Of a stretch of DNA of 64,000 bases, positions 6,482-14,667 are shown in pieces. Location: positions 1 through 64,000 of IMG/VR virus record IMGVR_UViG_3300033150_002410; one strand, 5' to 3'. The DNA is from a virus. Numbering within the stretch: the stretch's first letter is position 1; each line of letters opens with the position of its first letter. A program made the position numbers and the translations under genes. Below the pieces are notes generated by a model, which did no database searches, had not been told where the DNA came from, and was given only the letters and a program-made list of their open reading frames with translations.

Positions 6482-7763
6482 TATATATACTTATGAAGAT
6501 ATAGAAGCATTGTTAAAAAAACCACATTATATAGGTCATTTAGCCGGAAAAGATAAGTTAATTGATGTTCATTCCGATTGGATTCACTATATGTGGAGTT
6601 CTCATCACAGGGAAAGAAGTTTGCAAGCTTTTAGAGGAAGTTATAAAACTACTAGTGTGCTGGTTATTGGTGTCCCTTTCTGGTTGCTTACTCACCCGGA
6701 TGACAGAATATTCATAATAAGAAAGAAATTTACTGATGCTTCTGAAATTGTAGAAACCATTGCTAGTATAATAGAGATTCCGGAAATAGCAGAATTATTC
6801 AAGTTTTTTTATGGTGAATATCCAAAATATGTAGTTAAAAGGAAAGAAAAGATTGTTTATAATTTCAAGAAGACCAGGACACCGGAAGGTAATATAAATG
6901 CTTTTGGCTTGGATACATCTCTGGTAGGAAAACATGGTGATGTTATTTTTCTGGATGATTTTGTAACATTAAAAGATAGAGTATCCAGGGCAGAGAGGAA
7001 CAGAACAACATATTTGATCAGAGAAATAGCTACTAATATAGTTGATCCAAACAAGAAAGTTCGATATCTAGGAACACCTTGGCACAAAGAGGATGCTTGG
7101 TCTATATGTCCTAAGCCTGTAAAGTATGATGTAAACTCTCTGGATTTATTGTCAGAAGAAGAAATAGAACATAAAAGAAAAAAGACAACGACAAGTTTAT
7201 ATGCCGCTAACTATTTATTAGAACATGTAGCCGATGATGATGCTTTGTTTAAAGATCCAGTATGGGGAAAATGGGAATATACTGGTGTTAAATTACCAAG
7301 GGCCCACTTGGATGCTGCTTTTGATGGGGAACATTATTGTGCTTTAACTATAATGGCCCAAAGGGACGATGGAAGGATACAAGCTGTAGGTTTTACATAT
7401 AACGGAAATGTGAAAGATTGGATTACACAGATAGTTAATATAATGAGAAGGTATAAGTGTAAGAAAATATATAATGAAGATAATGCAGATAAAGGATATA
7501 CAGCAGATTTATTAAAGAAAGAAGGAATGTCTGTTCATGTATATAATGAAAGGATGAATAAACACATAAAAATATCTTCCTACCTTTTTGAGACATGGTC
7601 TGATATTGTTTGGAGCGAAGAAACAGATCCTGAATATATGAATCAGATATTGGATTATTCTGAGAAACAGGAACCGGATGATGCTCCGGATTCAGCTTCC
7701 TCTTTAATAATGAATTGTTTTTCTAAAAAAGGAAGGATTAATACGGAACGCTGGAAATGGTGA
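6462..7763 (+). CDS. terL: Terminase large subunit
   Basis: 433 aa; the ATPase-nuclease motor that cuts and packages phage DNA into the prohead. ATPase: a Walker A-like FRGSYKTTS with Lys62, Walker B DVIFLDDF at 160-167 and coupling motif LGTPWH near 205. Nuclease (RNase H-like): acidic residues in HLDAAFDGEH, YNEDNADKG and DDAPDSAS. All parts expected of a complete enzyme are present. It overlaps terS, so the two are coupled. It lies directly upstream of the portal gene, the usual order. Confidence 0.93.
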   Translation: MRTRTNSIYTYEDIEALLKKPHYIGHLAGKDKLIDVHSDWIHYMWSSHHRERSLQAFRGSYKTTSVLVIGVPFWLLTHPDDRIFIIRKKFTDASEIVETIASIIEIPEIAELFKFFYGEYPKYVVKRKEKIVYNFKKTRTPEGNINAFGLDTSLVGKHGDVIFLDDFVTLKDRVSRAERNRTTYLIREIATNIVDPNKKVRYLGTPWHKEDAWSICPKPVKYDVNSLDLLSEEEIEHKRKKTTTSLYAANYLLEHVADDDALFKDPVWGKWEYTGVKLPRAHLDAAFDGEHYCALTIMAQRDDGRIQAVGFTYNGNVKDWITQIVNIMRRYKCKKIYNEDNADKGYTADLLKKEGMSVHVYNERMNKHIKISSYLFETWSDIVWSEETDPEYMNQILDYSEKQEPDDAPDSASSLIMNCFSKKGRINTERWKW

Positions 7764-7765
7764 TA

Positions 7766-7794
7766 TTGATTTTCTTGATTATTTTTGATATAAT
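7766..7794 (+). promoter_or_regulatory. Promoter for portal/head genes
   Basis: TTGATT (7766-7771), 17-bp spacer, TATAAT (7789-7794), beginning three bases after the terL stop. AAAGGAGG and a GTG start follow at once, so it would raise portal and head expression over terminase. Confidence 0.65.
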
Positions 7795-7811
7795 TCAAAA
7801 GGAGGTTCGTT

Positions 7812-9152
7812 GTGAAAGCTTTTGTTACAGATAAAATTAAAGAAAAGATGGATGGATGGTCTAATGTTCTTTCCGGAATGGGAAGAGCAATGGACAAAAG
7901 AACACACACTACTTTCTCTCAGACGACTTATTTCAGCAAAGAAGAGCTTGCAGAACTTTACGGTGGTGATGGTCTGGTTAAACGGATAATAGACACCCTT
8001 GCTGACGATATGACGAGGGAATGGATCAGTATTCCAGATGATAGAGATGGGATTATTGTTAATGAACTTGAAAGGTTGAATGCTGTATCGAAAATAAATA
8101 CGGCAATTAAATGGGCTAGACTTTTTGGAGGATCTCTTCTTTTTATAGGAGCTCTTGATAGACAATCTTTACAAAAGCCATTAAATGTCAAAAGAATCAA
8201 GAATATAGAATATTTAAAGGTTTTTGATCTCGGAGATATTAATACATACGAGTGTGTGTTTGACGATGATCCAAGAAGTAATATGTATGGTGAAATTATA
8301 GAATACGATGTTTTTGTAAGGGTTGGTAATAATATAGAGAGACAAAAAATACACTATACCAGAGTTATTCCTTTTTATGGAATAAAAGTCCCTTCTTCTA
8401 TAAAAACAGGACACAATATACTGGAGAAAAGATACTGGGGGGATTCAGTAATAAGTTCTATATGGGATTATTTAAGAGATTATGTATCTTCTTTTGCTTC
8501 CGTTTGTGATATATTGTTCGAGTTTATTATCGGAAAATACAAGTTTGCTGATCTGGATGAAATGCTGGCTCAAGGAAATGAAAATTTATTACATACAAGA
8601 ATGGAAGCTATAGAAATGACGAAGTCCATTCTACATTCCGTTTTATTGGGAACTGATGAGGACTATGTAAGAGATTCTGCTTCTCTTGCAGGAATAGCAG
8701 AAACACTGGATAGGTTCATGATGAATTTATGTGCGGTAACTGAATATCCGGTTACCAAATTATTCGGAAGATCTCCGGCCGGCTTGAATGCTACAGGTGA
8801 AAATGATCTGAAAAATTATTACGATGCTGTAAGATCAAAACAAATATCAATGTTGTCTCCGTGTGTACAATATCTTATTGATATAATTGCTGCTTGGAAA
8901 AATATAAATCCTTCTCCCAGACATGAATGGAATTCTCTTTTTCAGTTGACAGAAGCAGAAATATCAAACAAGAAGAGAATTGATGCCGAGACGTACAGAA
9001 CTCAGGCGGATGCTGATCAGAGATACATGGCCGAGGGTGTATTAACTCCTGAAGAGGTATATAAAATGAGATTTGAGGAGACTATGGGTGAAAGGGATTT
9101 TACCGAGATTCCGGAGGAAGAACCTGATGGCCCTGATTTTCCAGAGAAATAA
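7812..9152 (+). CDS. Portal protein (DUF1073-like)
   Basis: 446 aa, GTG start with a strong AAGGAGG. It forms the dodecameric ring at one capsid vertex through which DNA passes. The N-terminal region YFSKEELAELYGGDGLVKRI, then ADDMTREW, and the central YWGDSVISSIWDYLRDY and FGRSPAGLNATGENDLKNYY are characteristic of the DUF1073 type of portal. The length and the position between terminase and the head morphogenesis gene agree. The C-terminus is acidic (EEEPDGPDFPEK). Confidence 0.85.
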   Translation: MKAFVTDKIKEKMDGWSNVLSGMGRAMDKRTHTTFSQTTYFSKEELAELYGGDGLVKRIIDTLADDMTREWISIPDDRDGIIVNELERLNAVSKINTAIKWARLFGGSLLFIGALDRQSLQKPLNVKRIKNIEYLKVFDLGDINTYECVFDDDPRSNMYGEIIEYDVFVRVGNNIERQKIHYTRVIPFYGIKVPSSIKTGHNILEKRYWGDSVISSIWDYLRDYVSSFASVCDILFEFIIGKYKFADLDEMLAQGNENLLHTRMEAIEMTKSILHSVLLGTDEDYVRDSASLAGIAETLDRFMMNLCAVTEYPVTKLFGRSPAGLNATGENDLKNYYDAVRSKQISMLSPCVQYLIDIIAAWKNINPSPRHEWNSLFQLTEAEISNKKRIDAETYRTQADADQRYMAEGVLTPEEVYKMRFEETMGERDFTEIPEEEPDGPDFPEK

Positions 9153-9167
9153 GAGGAAAAATAAGGA

Positions 9168-10112
9168 ATGGTTGGTTTTATTAGATTGGTTACAGAAAAA
9201 TATGTTTCATTGAGTGATGCTAAGAAAAAAGTTCTCAGAAGGAAAATGAAAAATGTAAGGATAAAATATCCGCACGCAATTGAGCTTAAGCTTACTAAAT
9301 TATTGATAGAATATAACAAAAAACTTTCCTTATCCTTGATGAGATGGATTGAAAACAATGAAAAAAGATGGAACAGAGATTCATGGGAAAATGAAATTCT
9401 GGTACATTTGAATATATACTTTGAACAGGAACTAGAGACTATGTTAAATGATCCTAAAGTTATAGGAATAGATATTCAGAAACAGGTTGAAAAGTTATTC
9501 ATTTTGCTTTATTCGTTCAATAAGGCTCAATTCATGAAAATAATAAAAGATATTTTGGGTGAATCTTATTATGGTTCGGAGATGTGGTGGGATAATTTGA
9601 GAAAACAATGGAATAAAGTTTTTTATGAAAGAACCAAAAAAGTTGCTTATGGATTTGTAGATAAGATAAAAGATATTATCTATAAAGGGATTCAGAAAAA
9701 CAGAGAGTTTAGTGAAATACTTTCTGATATTAAAAAGGCTAATAAAACATTTACTATTAAAAAGGCTAATTTTATAGCAAGAGACCTTATCGGTTCCGCT
9801 AATAGTCTTTTTCAGAAAAATATGCACACTTCTATAGGCATAGATATGTATACATGGCAAACAATGGTAGATGAAAGAGTTAGAGGAAGGCCTGGTGGAA
9901 AATATCCTACTGCTGTACCTAGCCATTGGGCTATGGAAGGTTTAGTTTGTTCCTGGTATGATCCTATTGTATATTCCGAGGATGGAATGGTATGGAAACA
10001 TAGAACAAGTTTGATGCCAAAAGCTCAGGTTGGTGAGGAATATGCTTGCAGGTGTTTACCGGTGCCTTATTTTGCAACAATACTTAATCAAATAGATAGG
10101 GGGTTAATATGA
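9168..10112 (+). CDS. Head morphogenesis protein (Mu gpF / SPP1 gp7-like)
   Basis: 314 aa, ATG after AAGGA. The N-terminal 200 residues are helical. The C-terminal domain has the family's features: KKANFIARDLIGSANS, then YTWQTMVDERVRGR, and a closing AQVGEEYACRCLPVPYF with the conserved CRC. These minor head proteins are built into the prohead with the portal and assist early assembly or DNA ejection. It overlaps the next gene by four bases. Confidence 0.8.
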   Translation: MVGFIRLVTEKYVSLSDAKKKVLRRKMKNVRIKYPHAIELKLTKLLIEYNKKLSLSLMRWIENNEKRWNRDSWENEILVHLNIYFEQELETMLNDPKVIGIDIQKQVEKLFILLYSFNKAQFMKIIKDILGESYYGSEMWWDNLRKQWNKVFYERTKKVAYGFVDKIKDIIYKGIQKNREFSEILSDIKKANKTFTIKKANFIARDLIGSANSLFQKNMHTSIGIDMYTWQTMVDERVRGRPGGKYPTAVPSHWAMEGLVCSWYDPIVYSEDGMVWKHRTSLMPKAQVGEEYACRCLPVPYFATILNQIDRGLI

Positions 10113-10303
10113 GTAAATTACCAAGAGAAGTTATAGACTTGATAGAGGAAAAAGCTAAAGAAATACCGTATGGAAATATACACATTGAACTGAATGAAAG
10201 TGGTAATTTTGTAGATGTTATTATTTCACAGAGAATAAGAGTTATGAAGAATGTCAAGCCCAGACCTGGAATGGTATATTCTAATGTTCAGCGCATGGGG
10301 TAG
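10109..10303 (+). CDS. Small DUF2292/YezD-like protein, 64 aa
   Basis: The core IEEKAKEIPYGNIHIEL followed by NFVDVIISQRIR matches the small DUF2292 pattern (a helix, then YGS/N-V/I-x-I, then a strand ending in IEK/RIR). Members are common near head genes in phages, with unknown function. It is coupled to the preceding gene through ATGA. Confidence 0.55.
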   Translation: MSKLPREVIDLIEEKAKEIPYGNIHIELNESGNFVDVIISQRIRVMKNVKPRPGMVYSNVQRMG

Positions 10304-10315
10304 AATTGGAGATAC

Positions 10316-10345
10316 TTGACTTTTTGTAAATTTTTTATTATTATT
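10316..10345 (+). promoter_or_regulatory. Promoter upstream of protease-scaffold gene
   Basis: TTGACT (10316-10321), 18-bp spacer, TATTAT (10340-10345). The start point would be near 10352, so the transcript includes the hairpin at 10365-10396 before reaching the next gene. Confidence 0.5.
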
Positions 10346-10364
10346 AGCTTACCACCGATATACA

Positions 10365-10396
10365 GGGGTTTCATGACAAAATGAAACCCCTTTTTT
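10365..10396 (+). terminator. Rho-independent terminator or attenuator
   Basis: A perfect 10-bp stem GGGGTTTCAT / ATGAAACCCC with a 6-nt loop is followed by six T. It lies after a promoter and about 12 bases before the start of the protease gene, so it can end upstream transcripts and may also attenuate transcripts from the nearby promoter. Confidence 0.8.
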
Positions 10397-10408
10397 ATAG
10401 GAGAGGAA

Positions 10409-11605
10409 ATGAAACAATATAGAGTAGATAAATATTCTCCTGCAGAGTGGATGACATCCAAGTTTGAAAAGACAGAGGAAGGGTATCTCAAAGGAAGAGC
10501 TGTTGTTACAAATACTGGTGTTTTTGTATATTCTGATGGTAATGGTGGAGAAAGAAGGGAATTAAGACTTCCGGAGGAGGTTTTTTCTCCAGAAGCTCTG
10601 GATTCGCTTAAGATGAAACCAATTACCTATAATCATCCACCGGAATTGGTTGATGTTAATAATATAAAGGAATATCAGATAGGATATTCTGGAGAGAATC
10701 CATCTTCTGCTTTAGGTTTTGATACAGATGGGTATCATGTAGCTATAGATTTAATAATTACCGATAAGGATGTTATTGATGAAGTTACTTCTAAAGGTTC
10801 TCTGGATTATCCGATAAAAGGACAAAATGGTAAGAAAACGGCCCTTTCTTGTGGCTACACTTGTGATTTAGAAGATTCTGCTGGTGTTTGGTGTGGACAA
10901 CCGTATGATTATATACAGCGGAACATAAGGTATAATCACATAGCTCTTGTGGATTATGGAAGAGCTGGTGATGCTGCAAGATTGAGGTTGGATTCAAAAA
11001 ATAATTTACTTATTTCTTATAGCAAGGAGGAATTTATGGATGCTTTAAAGTCTGTTAATCTCGATGGTGTTGATTATAAAGCAGAAGCTAAGGTAATAGA
11101 AACATTAAATCAGCACAAAAAGGAGATAGAAAATTTAAAGAGTAAAATGGATTCTCTTCAGAAAGAGAAATCCAAGATAGAAGGGGAAAGAGACAATCTT
11201 AAGGAACAGGTCAATGATCTATCTGAGAAGGTAAAGTCTCTGGAAGAAGACAGTATGGATGTGGAGAAGATTAACGAGTATGTAAAGAAGAGGGCTAAGA
11301 TTCTTTCTGTTGCGGATAAACTTGGGATTGAGGTTGATGATGAAGCGGATTCTGTTGATATCATGAAGAAAGTAGTTCTTCATAAGTATCCGAAGACAAA
11401 TCTGGATGATAAGGATGTTGTTTACATAGAGGCCCGCTTTGATGGTATTGTAGAAAGTTTAGAAGAGGAGGAGGAAGAAGAGAATGATGCTACAGTACGC
11501 AAGATGAAAGGAAGTACTGACAAACATACTGATTCTGATGTTGAGAGCAAAAGGAAAGAAATGATTGAATATTATAAGAAACTTTCTAGGGGAGAAGTAA
11601 AATAA
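10409..11605 (+). CDS. Prohead protease-scaffold fusion (DUF2213-like)
   Basis: 398 aa. Residues 1-205 form a prohead serine protease of the DUF2213 type, with the probable catalytic His in TYNHPPELVD and Ser in KTALSCGYTCDLE, and the closing YNHIALVDYGRAG. Residues 210-295 are a long coiled coil rich in Glu and Lys, typical of scaffolding proteins. The acidic tail runs through a Glu cluster (EEEEEEE) to SRGEVK. The scaffold guides shell assembly and is then cut by the protease domain. A second in-frame start with a strong ribosome binding site lies at residue 210. Confidence 0.82.
   Translation: MKQYRVDKYSPAEWMTSKFEKTEEGYLKGRAVVTNTGVFVYSDGNGGERRELRLPEEVFSPEALDSLKMKPITYNHPPELVDVNNIKEYQIGYSGENPSSALGFDTDGYHVAIDLIITDKDVIDEVTSKGSLDYPIKGQNGKKTALSCGYTCDLEDSAGVWCGQPYDYIQRNIRYNHIALVDYGRAGDAARLRLDSKNNLLISYSKEEFMDALKSVNLDGVDYKAEAKVIETLNQHKKEIENLKSKMDSLQKEKSKIEGERDNLKEQVNDLSEKVKSLEEDSMDVEKINEYVKKRAKILSVADKLGIEVDDEADSVDIMKKVVLHKYPKTNLDDKDVVYIEARFDGIVESLEEEEEEENDATVRKMKGSTDKHTDSDVESKRKEMIEYYKKLSRGEVK
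11036..11605 (+). CDS. Nested scaffold protein, internal start
   Basis: Inside the protease-scaffold gene, AAGGAGG (11024-11030) stands five bases before ATG 11036, in the same frame. It would give a 189-aa protein starting MDALKSVNLDG that contains only the coiled-coil scaffold. This is the arrangement of lambda C and Nu3, where the nested product is the main scaffold. The site falls at the predicted domain boundary, which argues against chance. Confidence 0.65.
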   Translation: MDALKSVNLDGVDYKAEAKVIETLNQHKKEIENLKSKMDSLQKEKSKIEGERDNLKEQVNDLSEKVKSLEEDSMDVEKINEYVKKRAKILSVADKLGIEVDDEADSVDIMKKVVLHKYPKTNLDDKDVVYIEARFDGIVESLEEEEEEENDATVRKMKGSTDKHTDSDVESKRKEMIEYYKKLSRGEVK

Positions 11606-11616
11606 GGAGGTAAAAA

Positions 11617-12084
11617 ATGAGTGCATACGGTTCTATAGATCAGGCCAAAGCGGGTTTCGTTTATGGTCTGGATCACAACATAGAGACAAGGGTAGTTCCT
11701 TCGGGTACAACCTTTGCCTTTGGGGATCCTGTATTTGTAGATGAAGGAGATGAAGCAAAAGCCTATAAGGCTGACAGTAATGATGCCTCTCTCAAGTTCC
11801 TCGGAGTAGCAATTGTTTCGCAGAGAAGTTTTAACGATAGCCAGGGTGAATATGTTGCCTATGATACTATGAACGTGCTTACAAGAGGTGAAGTATATGT
11901 TACTGTTCCTTCTGGTCTTTCTTCGATTGCAAACAAGAGTGCTTATGTGATTGATGACCAGAGCAATGATGACTATGAAAAATTCACTACTACAGCAGCC
12001 GGCAATTATGATTGTGGTTGTTATTTCAAATCAAACCCCAACAGCGATAACTTGGTAAGAATAGAAGTTAGAGGAATGAAATAA
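11617..12084 (+). CDS. Head decoration / cement protein
   Basis: 155 aa, strong AAGGAGG. The sequence has the look of DUF2190-type structural cement proteins: FGDPVFVDEGDEAKAYKAD, LGVAIVSQRS and MNVLTRGEVYVTVPSG, all in a beta-rich, acidic, Gly/Ser-containing small protein. It lies between the scaffold and major capsid genes, the usual place for a shell-stabilising protein. It ends in the ATG of the next gene (TAATG). Confidence 0.75.
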   Translation: MSAYGSIDQAKAGFVYGLDHNIETRVVPSGTTFAFGDPVFVDEGDEAKAYKADSNDASLKFLGVAIVSQRSFNDSQGEYVAYDTMNVLTRGEVYVTVPSGLSSIANKSAYVIDDQSNDDYEKFTTTAAGNYDCGCYFKSNPNSDNLVRIEVRGMK

Positions 12085-13385
12085 TGAGTGTAGGAACATA
12101 TTCCTCTTCTGTTAAACTAGTGGATGAGGTTTGGGATAAAAGTTCTAGTGAAAGAAGATGGAGAAAACATGCTGGTGTAGAGTCAAAGGATGATTTACCT
12201 AACAGAACATATACGAAGAGGTTCTGTTGGTATGATAGTTCGGATATGAAGAATTTCGGAAGCTACAAACTGCCTATATGGGATTATAAAGGAGGTGAGT
12301 TTGTAAATATAAGGGCTGTACGAAATGCTAAAGCCAGATTATCGCAAACTGCGGATATTCCTAGTGGAGAGAGGAAAAAAATTGAAAATATGTTAGATAA
12401 GTATTTAAACCGTTGGAATAAAGAAACCAATGATGGATATAATAAGGAGGATAAAAATATGAGAGTAAAGGATAAGATGCGGTTAGATGATAATGAAACT
12501 GTATTCTTTAAAAGACAGCTAGAGTATATCAAGGCCAGAACTTATGACACAAAATATAAGGATCTTAAGGCTTTCTCTCTAATTCCCATCAGTGCAGAAG
12601 CACCTTCTGGTGCTACTGAAATAACTTGGAGATCCTTTTCCAAGTATGGTTTAGCCAAAATTATAGCTGACTATGCCTATGATTTTCCAAGAGTAGATGT
12701 GTTTGGGGAAGAGAATACTGTAAAGATAAAGGATATTGGTGTGTCTTATGGGTATTCAATAAAAGAAATCCGTAGAGCTATGTTGGCTGGATTTGATCTT
12801 GAAGCAAGAAGGGCTTCTGTTGCAAGACGGGCTGTAGAGGAGAAAATGAACGCCTTGGCTTGGAGTGGAGATGATTCACACAACATACAGGGATTTCTTG
12901 ATTATCCTGGTATAACAGAATACGCAGTTCCGGCAACAGGAACCGGCAGTTCAAAGGAATGGGCAGACAAGACTGCAGATCAAATACTAACAGATCTTAA
13001 TGGTATTGTTTCTGCTATAACAGAAGGAACAAGTGGAAAAGAGAGACCTAACATGATCCTGATGCCTTTGGGACAGTATAATTTGATAAGAAATACTCGG
13101 GTTGGCTCTTATAGTGATAAAACTATTTTTCAGTTCTTCACGGAAAATAATCCTGACATTACAGTCGATTGGCTTACAGAATTGGATGAAGCTGGAGCTG
13201 GAGGAACTGATAGGTTCATGGCTTATACCAGAGATGAGGAACATTTGACTCTTGAAATTCCCTTGATGTTCGAGCAGTTTGAACCTCAGCAGAAAGGAAT
13301 GGAGTATGAAGTTCCTTGCTATGGTGAGTTTGCTGGTGTTATTGTGTATTATCCCCTCTCTGTTGCCTATGGGGATGGTATTTAA
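12084..13385 (+). CDS. Long form of major capsid protein with N-terminal extension
   Basis: 433 aa. Residues 1-125 form a domain that I recognise from prohead-protease fusions of other phages: VWDKSSSERRW, FCWYDSSDMKNFGSYKLPI, then AVRNAKARLSQTADIPSGER. Residues 126-433 are a DUF2184-type HK97-fold capsid protein (see the nested start). The extension could act as a delta-domain-like assembly aid, cut off later by the protease, or be made only rarely. The frame has no stop between the two parts. Confidence 0.6.
   Translation: MSVGTYSSSVKLVDEVWDKSSSERRWRKHAGVESKDDLPNRTYTKRFCWYDSSDMKNFGSYKLPIWDYKGGEFVNIRAVRNAKARLSQTADIPSGERKKIENMLDKYLNRWNKETNDGYNKEDKNMRVKDKMRLDDNETVFFKRQLEYIKARTYDTKYKDLKAFSLIPISAEAPSGATEITWRSFSKYGLAKIIADYAYDFPRVDVFGEENTVKIKDIGVSYGYSIKEIRRAMLAGFDLEARRASVARRAVEEKMNALAWSGDDSHNIQGFLDYPGITEYAVPATGTGSSKEWADKTADQILTDLNGIVSAITEGTSGKERPNMILMPLGQYNLIRNTRVGSYSDKTIFQFFTENNPDITVDWLTELDEAGAGGTDRFMAYTRDEEHLTLEIPLMFEQFEPQQKGMEYEVPCYGEFAGVIVYYPLSVAYGDGI
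12459..13385 (+). CDS. Major capsid protein (DUF2184-like)
   Basis: 308 aa from an internal ATG 12459, eight bases after AAGGAGG (12444-12450). The start MRVKDKMRLDDNETVFFKRQ is where DUF2184 capsid proteins normally begin. Later segments fit the family: EITWRSFSKYGLAKIIADYA, IGVSYGYSIKEIRRA, RRAVEEKMNALAWSGD and GIVVYYPL-type C-terminal strands (here GVIVYYPLSVAY). It forms the icosahedral shell with the HK97 fold. The strong internal site suggests that this short form is the main product. Confidence 0.82.
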   Translation: MRVKDKMRLDDNETVFFKRQLEYIKARTYDTKYKDLKAFSLIPISAEAPSGATEITWRSFSKYGLAKIIADYAYDFPRVDVFGEENTVKIKDIGVSYGYSIKEIRRAMLAGFDLEARRASVARRAVEEKMNALAWSGDDSHNIQGFLDYPGITEYAVPATGTGSSKEWADKTADQILTDLNGIVSAITEGTSGKERPNMILMPLGQYNLIRNTRVGSYSDKTIFQFFTENNPDITVDWLTELDEAGAGGTDRFMAYTRDEEHLTLEIPLMFEQFEPQQKGMEYEVPCYGEFAGVIVYYPLSVAYGDGI

Positions 13386-13395
13386 ATATGCTCCC

Positions 13396-13430
13396 CCTCC
13401 CCGTGAGGTGCTTTGCACCGATCGGGGAGG
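13396..13430 (+). other. Strong hairpin after the capsid gene
   Basis: CCTCCCCG (13396-13403) pairs with CGGGGAGG (13423-13430); inside, GGTGC/GCACC closes on TTT. No T-run follows, so it is not a typical terminator. It may protect capsid mRNA from 3' decay or be an RNase III processing site. The 3' arm contains GGGAGG, a potential ribosome binding site that the hairpin would hide. Confidence 0.6.
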
Positions 13431-13474
13431 TATTATAAACATGGAAATCAAAATATTATTTAAGGGGGAAAATT

Positions 13475-13951
13475 ATGATTATAAACTACAAAGGTAAAGG
13501 CTTGTTAATGGTTCCTATAACTCATAAAGAGGATGGATCTTCTATAAAAATAGGTGGAAGATCTATGGTGCGGATCATACCGGGATATAACGAAATATTG
13601 GATAATGAATATCTTCTTGTACGTCCTCATTTGCTGGAACATATCAGTGAAGGAATCATTGAAGAATACGGTCGAAAGGAAAAAAGGGTAGATAGAGAAA
13701 CCGGTGAGGAACATGAATTCTACGTAGGAACTTCTATCAGGAGGCAGACACCGGCCAAGGCTGCAGAAATGGCTAAAAACTGCTACAGTCTTGATACAAT
13801 AAACATTTGGTTAAATGGTGTAGAAGATGGTTCTTACGAACCAGAGGCCAGAGAAGATATACGGTTGATTCTCAGAGAACAGGAAAGAAAGATTAAAACA
13901 GGTGGAAAACCACCGGAAGAATTAGCAAAAATGAATATTACAGTTCCATAA
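13475..13951 (+). CDS. Hypothetical head-associated protein, 158 aa
   Basis: ATG after AAGGGGG. The N-terminal half is beta-rich (MIINYKGKGLLMVPI, then VRIIPGYNEIL) and reads like a short capsid-lumen or connector protein. The C-terminal half is helical and polar, with SIRRQTPAKAAEMAKNC. The family is not recognised. By position between capsid and the DUF4054 connector it is most likely a virion or assembly protein. Confidence 0.5.
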   Translation: MIINYKGKGLLMVPITHKEDGSSIKIGGRSMVRIIPGYNEILDNEYLLVRPHLLEHISEGIIEEYGRKEKRVDRETGEEHEFYVGTSIRRQTPAKAAEMAKNCYSLDTINIWLNGVEDGSYEPEAREDIRLILREQERKIKTGGKPPEELAKMNITVP

Positions 13952-13964
13952 AGGGAGGTTATAA

Positions 13965-14354
13965 GTGGCTCCGGCAGAATATATAGAAATGATGAACCCT
14001 ACTCTCTATAGTCAAACGTCAACGATGAACTTCTATATAGATGTTGCCGAAGGACTTATCAACAGAGCGTATTTCGGGGATTTGGCCGATTATGCTGTAG
14101 CTTTGAGAGCTATGCATAATTATATAATAGATTCTGAAAGGCCTAAGGGAGAGGCCGGATTAATTACGGCGAAATCCGAAGGACAAGCTTCTTTGCGTTA
14201 CTGGAACAAGGTAGAGAAGGGAAGATATTCTGATTTACAAATGACACATTATGGACAGAGACTTCTGGCAATTATAAAAGCTAGAGGGCCCGCTATATCC
14301 GTAACGGGAGATGAAAGTAATCTATTGTCTGGTGGTACTGTAAATGTGGTATAA
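13965..14354 (+). CDS. Head-tail connector (DUF4054-like)
   Basis: 129 aa, GTG start after GGGAGG. A helical adaptor: MNFYIDVAEGLINRAYF, ALRAMHNYII, an AGLITAKSEGQASLRY segment and a C-terminal THYGQRLLAII. This follows the DUF4054 pattern, in which the middle (..T.ES.G..S.SY) and YGQ.Y/LL are constant. Such proteins dock beneath the portal as the first ring of the neck. It overlaps the next gene by 11 bases. Confidence 0.7.
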   Translation: MAPAEYIEMMNPTLYSQTSTMNFYIDVAEGLINRAYFGDLADYAVALRAMHNYIIDSERPKGEAGLITAKSEGQASLRYWNKVEKGRYSDLQMTHYGQRLLAIIKARGPAISVTGDESNLLSGGTVNVV

Positions 14355-14667
14355 TCTGAAAGAGATTAGTATATGGAGACCTTCGGATGTAACGGGATTT
14401 AATGATTCCGTATATTCGCAGGTGGCAACAATTAGTGGAACTAAGATTCCAATAAGTGGATCCAGTGCTATAAGGAACAACCAGGCTTTTTCAGAAGTAA
14501 GAGATATATTGATTTGTGATCTTTCATATAAAGATTCCATAGAAGAGAAGGATGAAGTAGAAGTGGATAACGAGTGGTTTAACGTTATGTATATTCAAAA
14601 ATATACAAATGTTTTACCACACTTGGAAATTTATTTGAGAAACAGCCAATGGAGGAGAAACAACTAG
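14344..14667 (+). CDS. Head-closure / stopper-like protein
   Basis: 107 aa. It is small and beta-rich: WRPSDVTGFNDSVYSQVA, then RDILICDLSYKDSIEEKDEV and WFNVMYIQKYTNVLPHLEIY. This order (a segment stating the measured quantity, then an EVxxxWFxV strand pair) is like phage head-closure proteins of the SPP1 gp16 type. It lies between the connector and the tail completion protein, as expected. The family assignment is by look and position. Confidence 0.55.
   Translation: MWYNLKEISIWRPSDVTGFNDSVYSQVATISGTKIPISGSSAIRNNQAFSEVRDILICDLSYKDSIEEKDEVEVDNEWFNVMYIQKYTNVLPHLEIYLRNSQWRRNN

Noticed and set aside
13441-13497. 18-codon frame with GGGAGG upstream
   Set aside because: Too short to support and overlaps a better gene at 13475; mentioned only with the hairpin finding.
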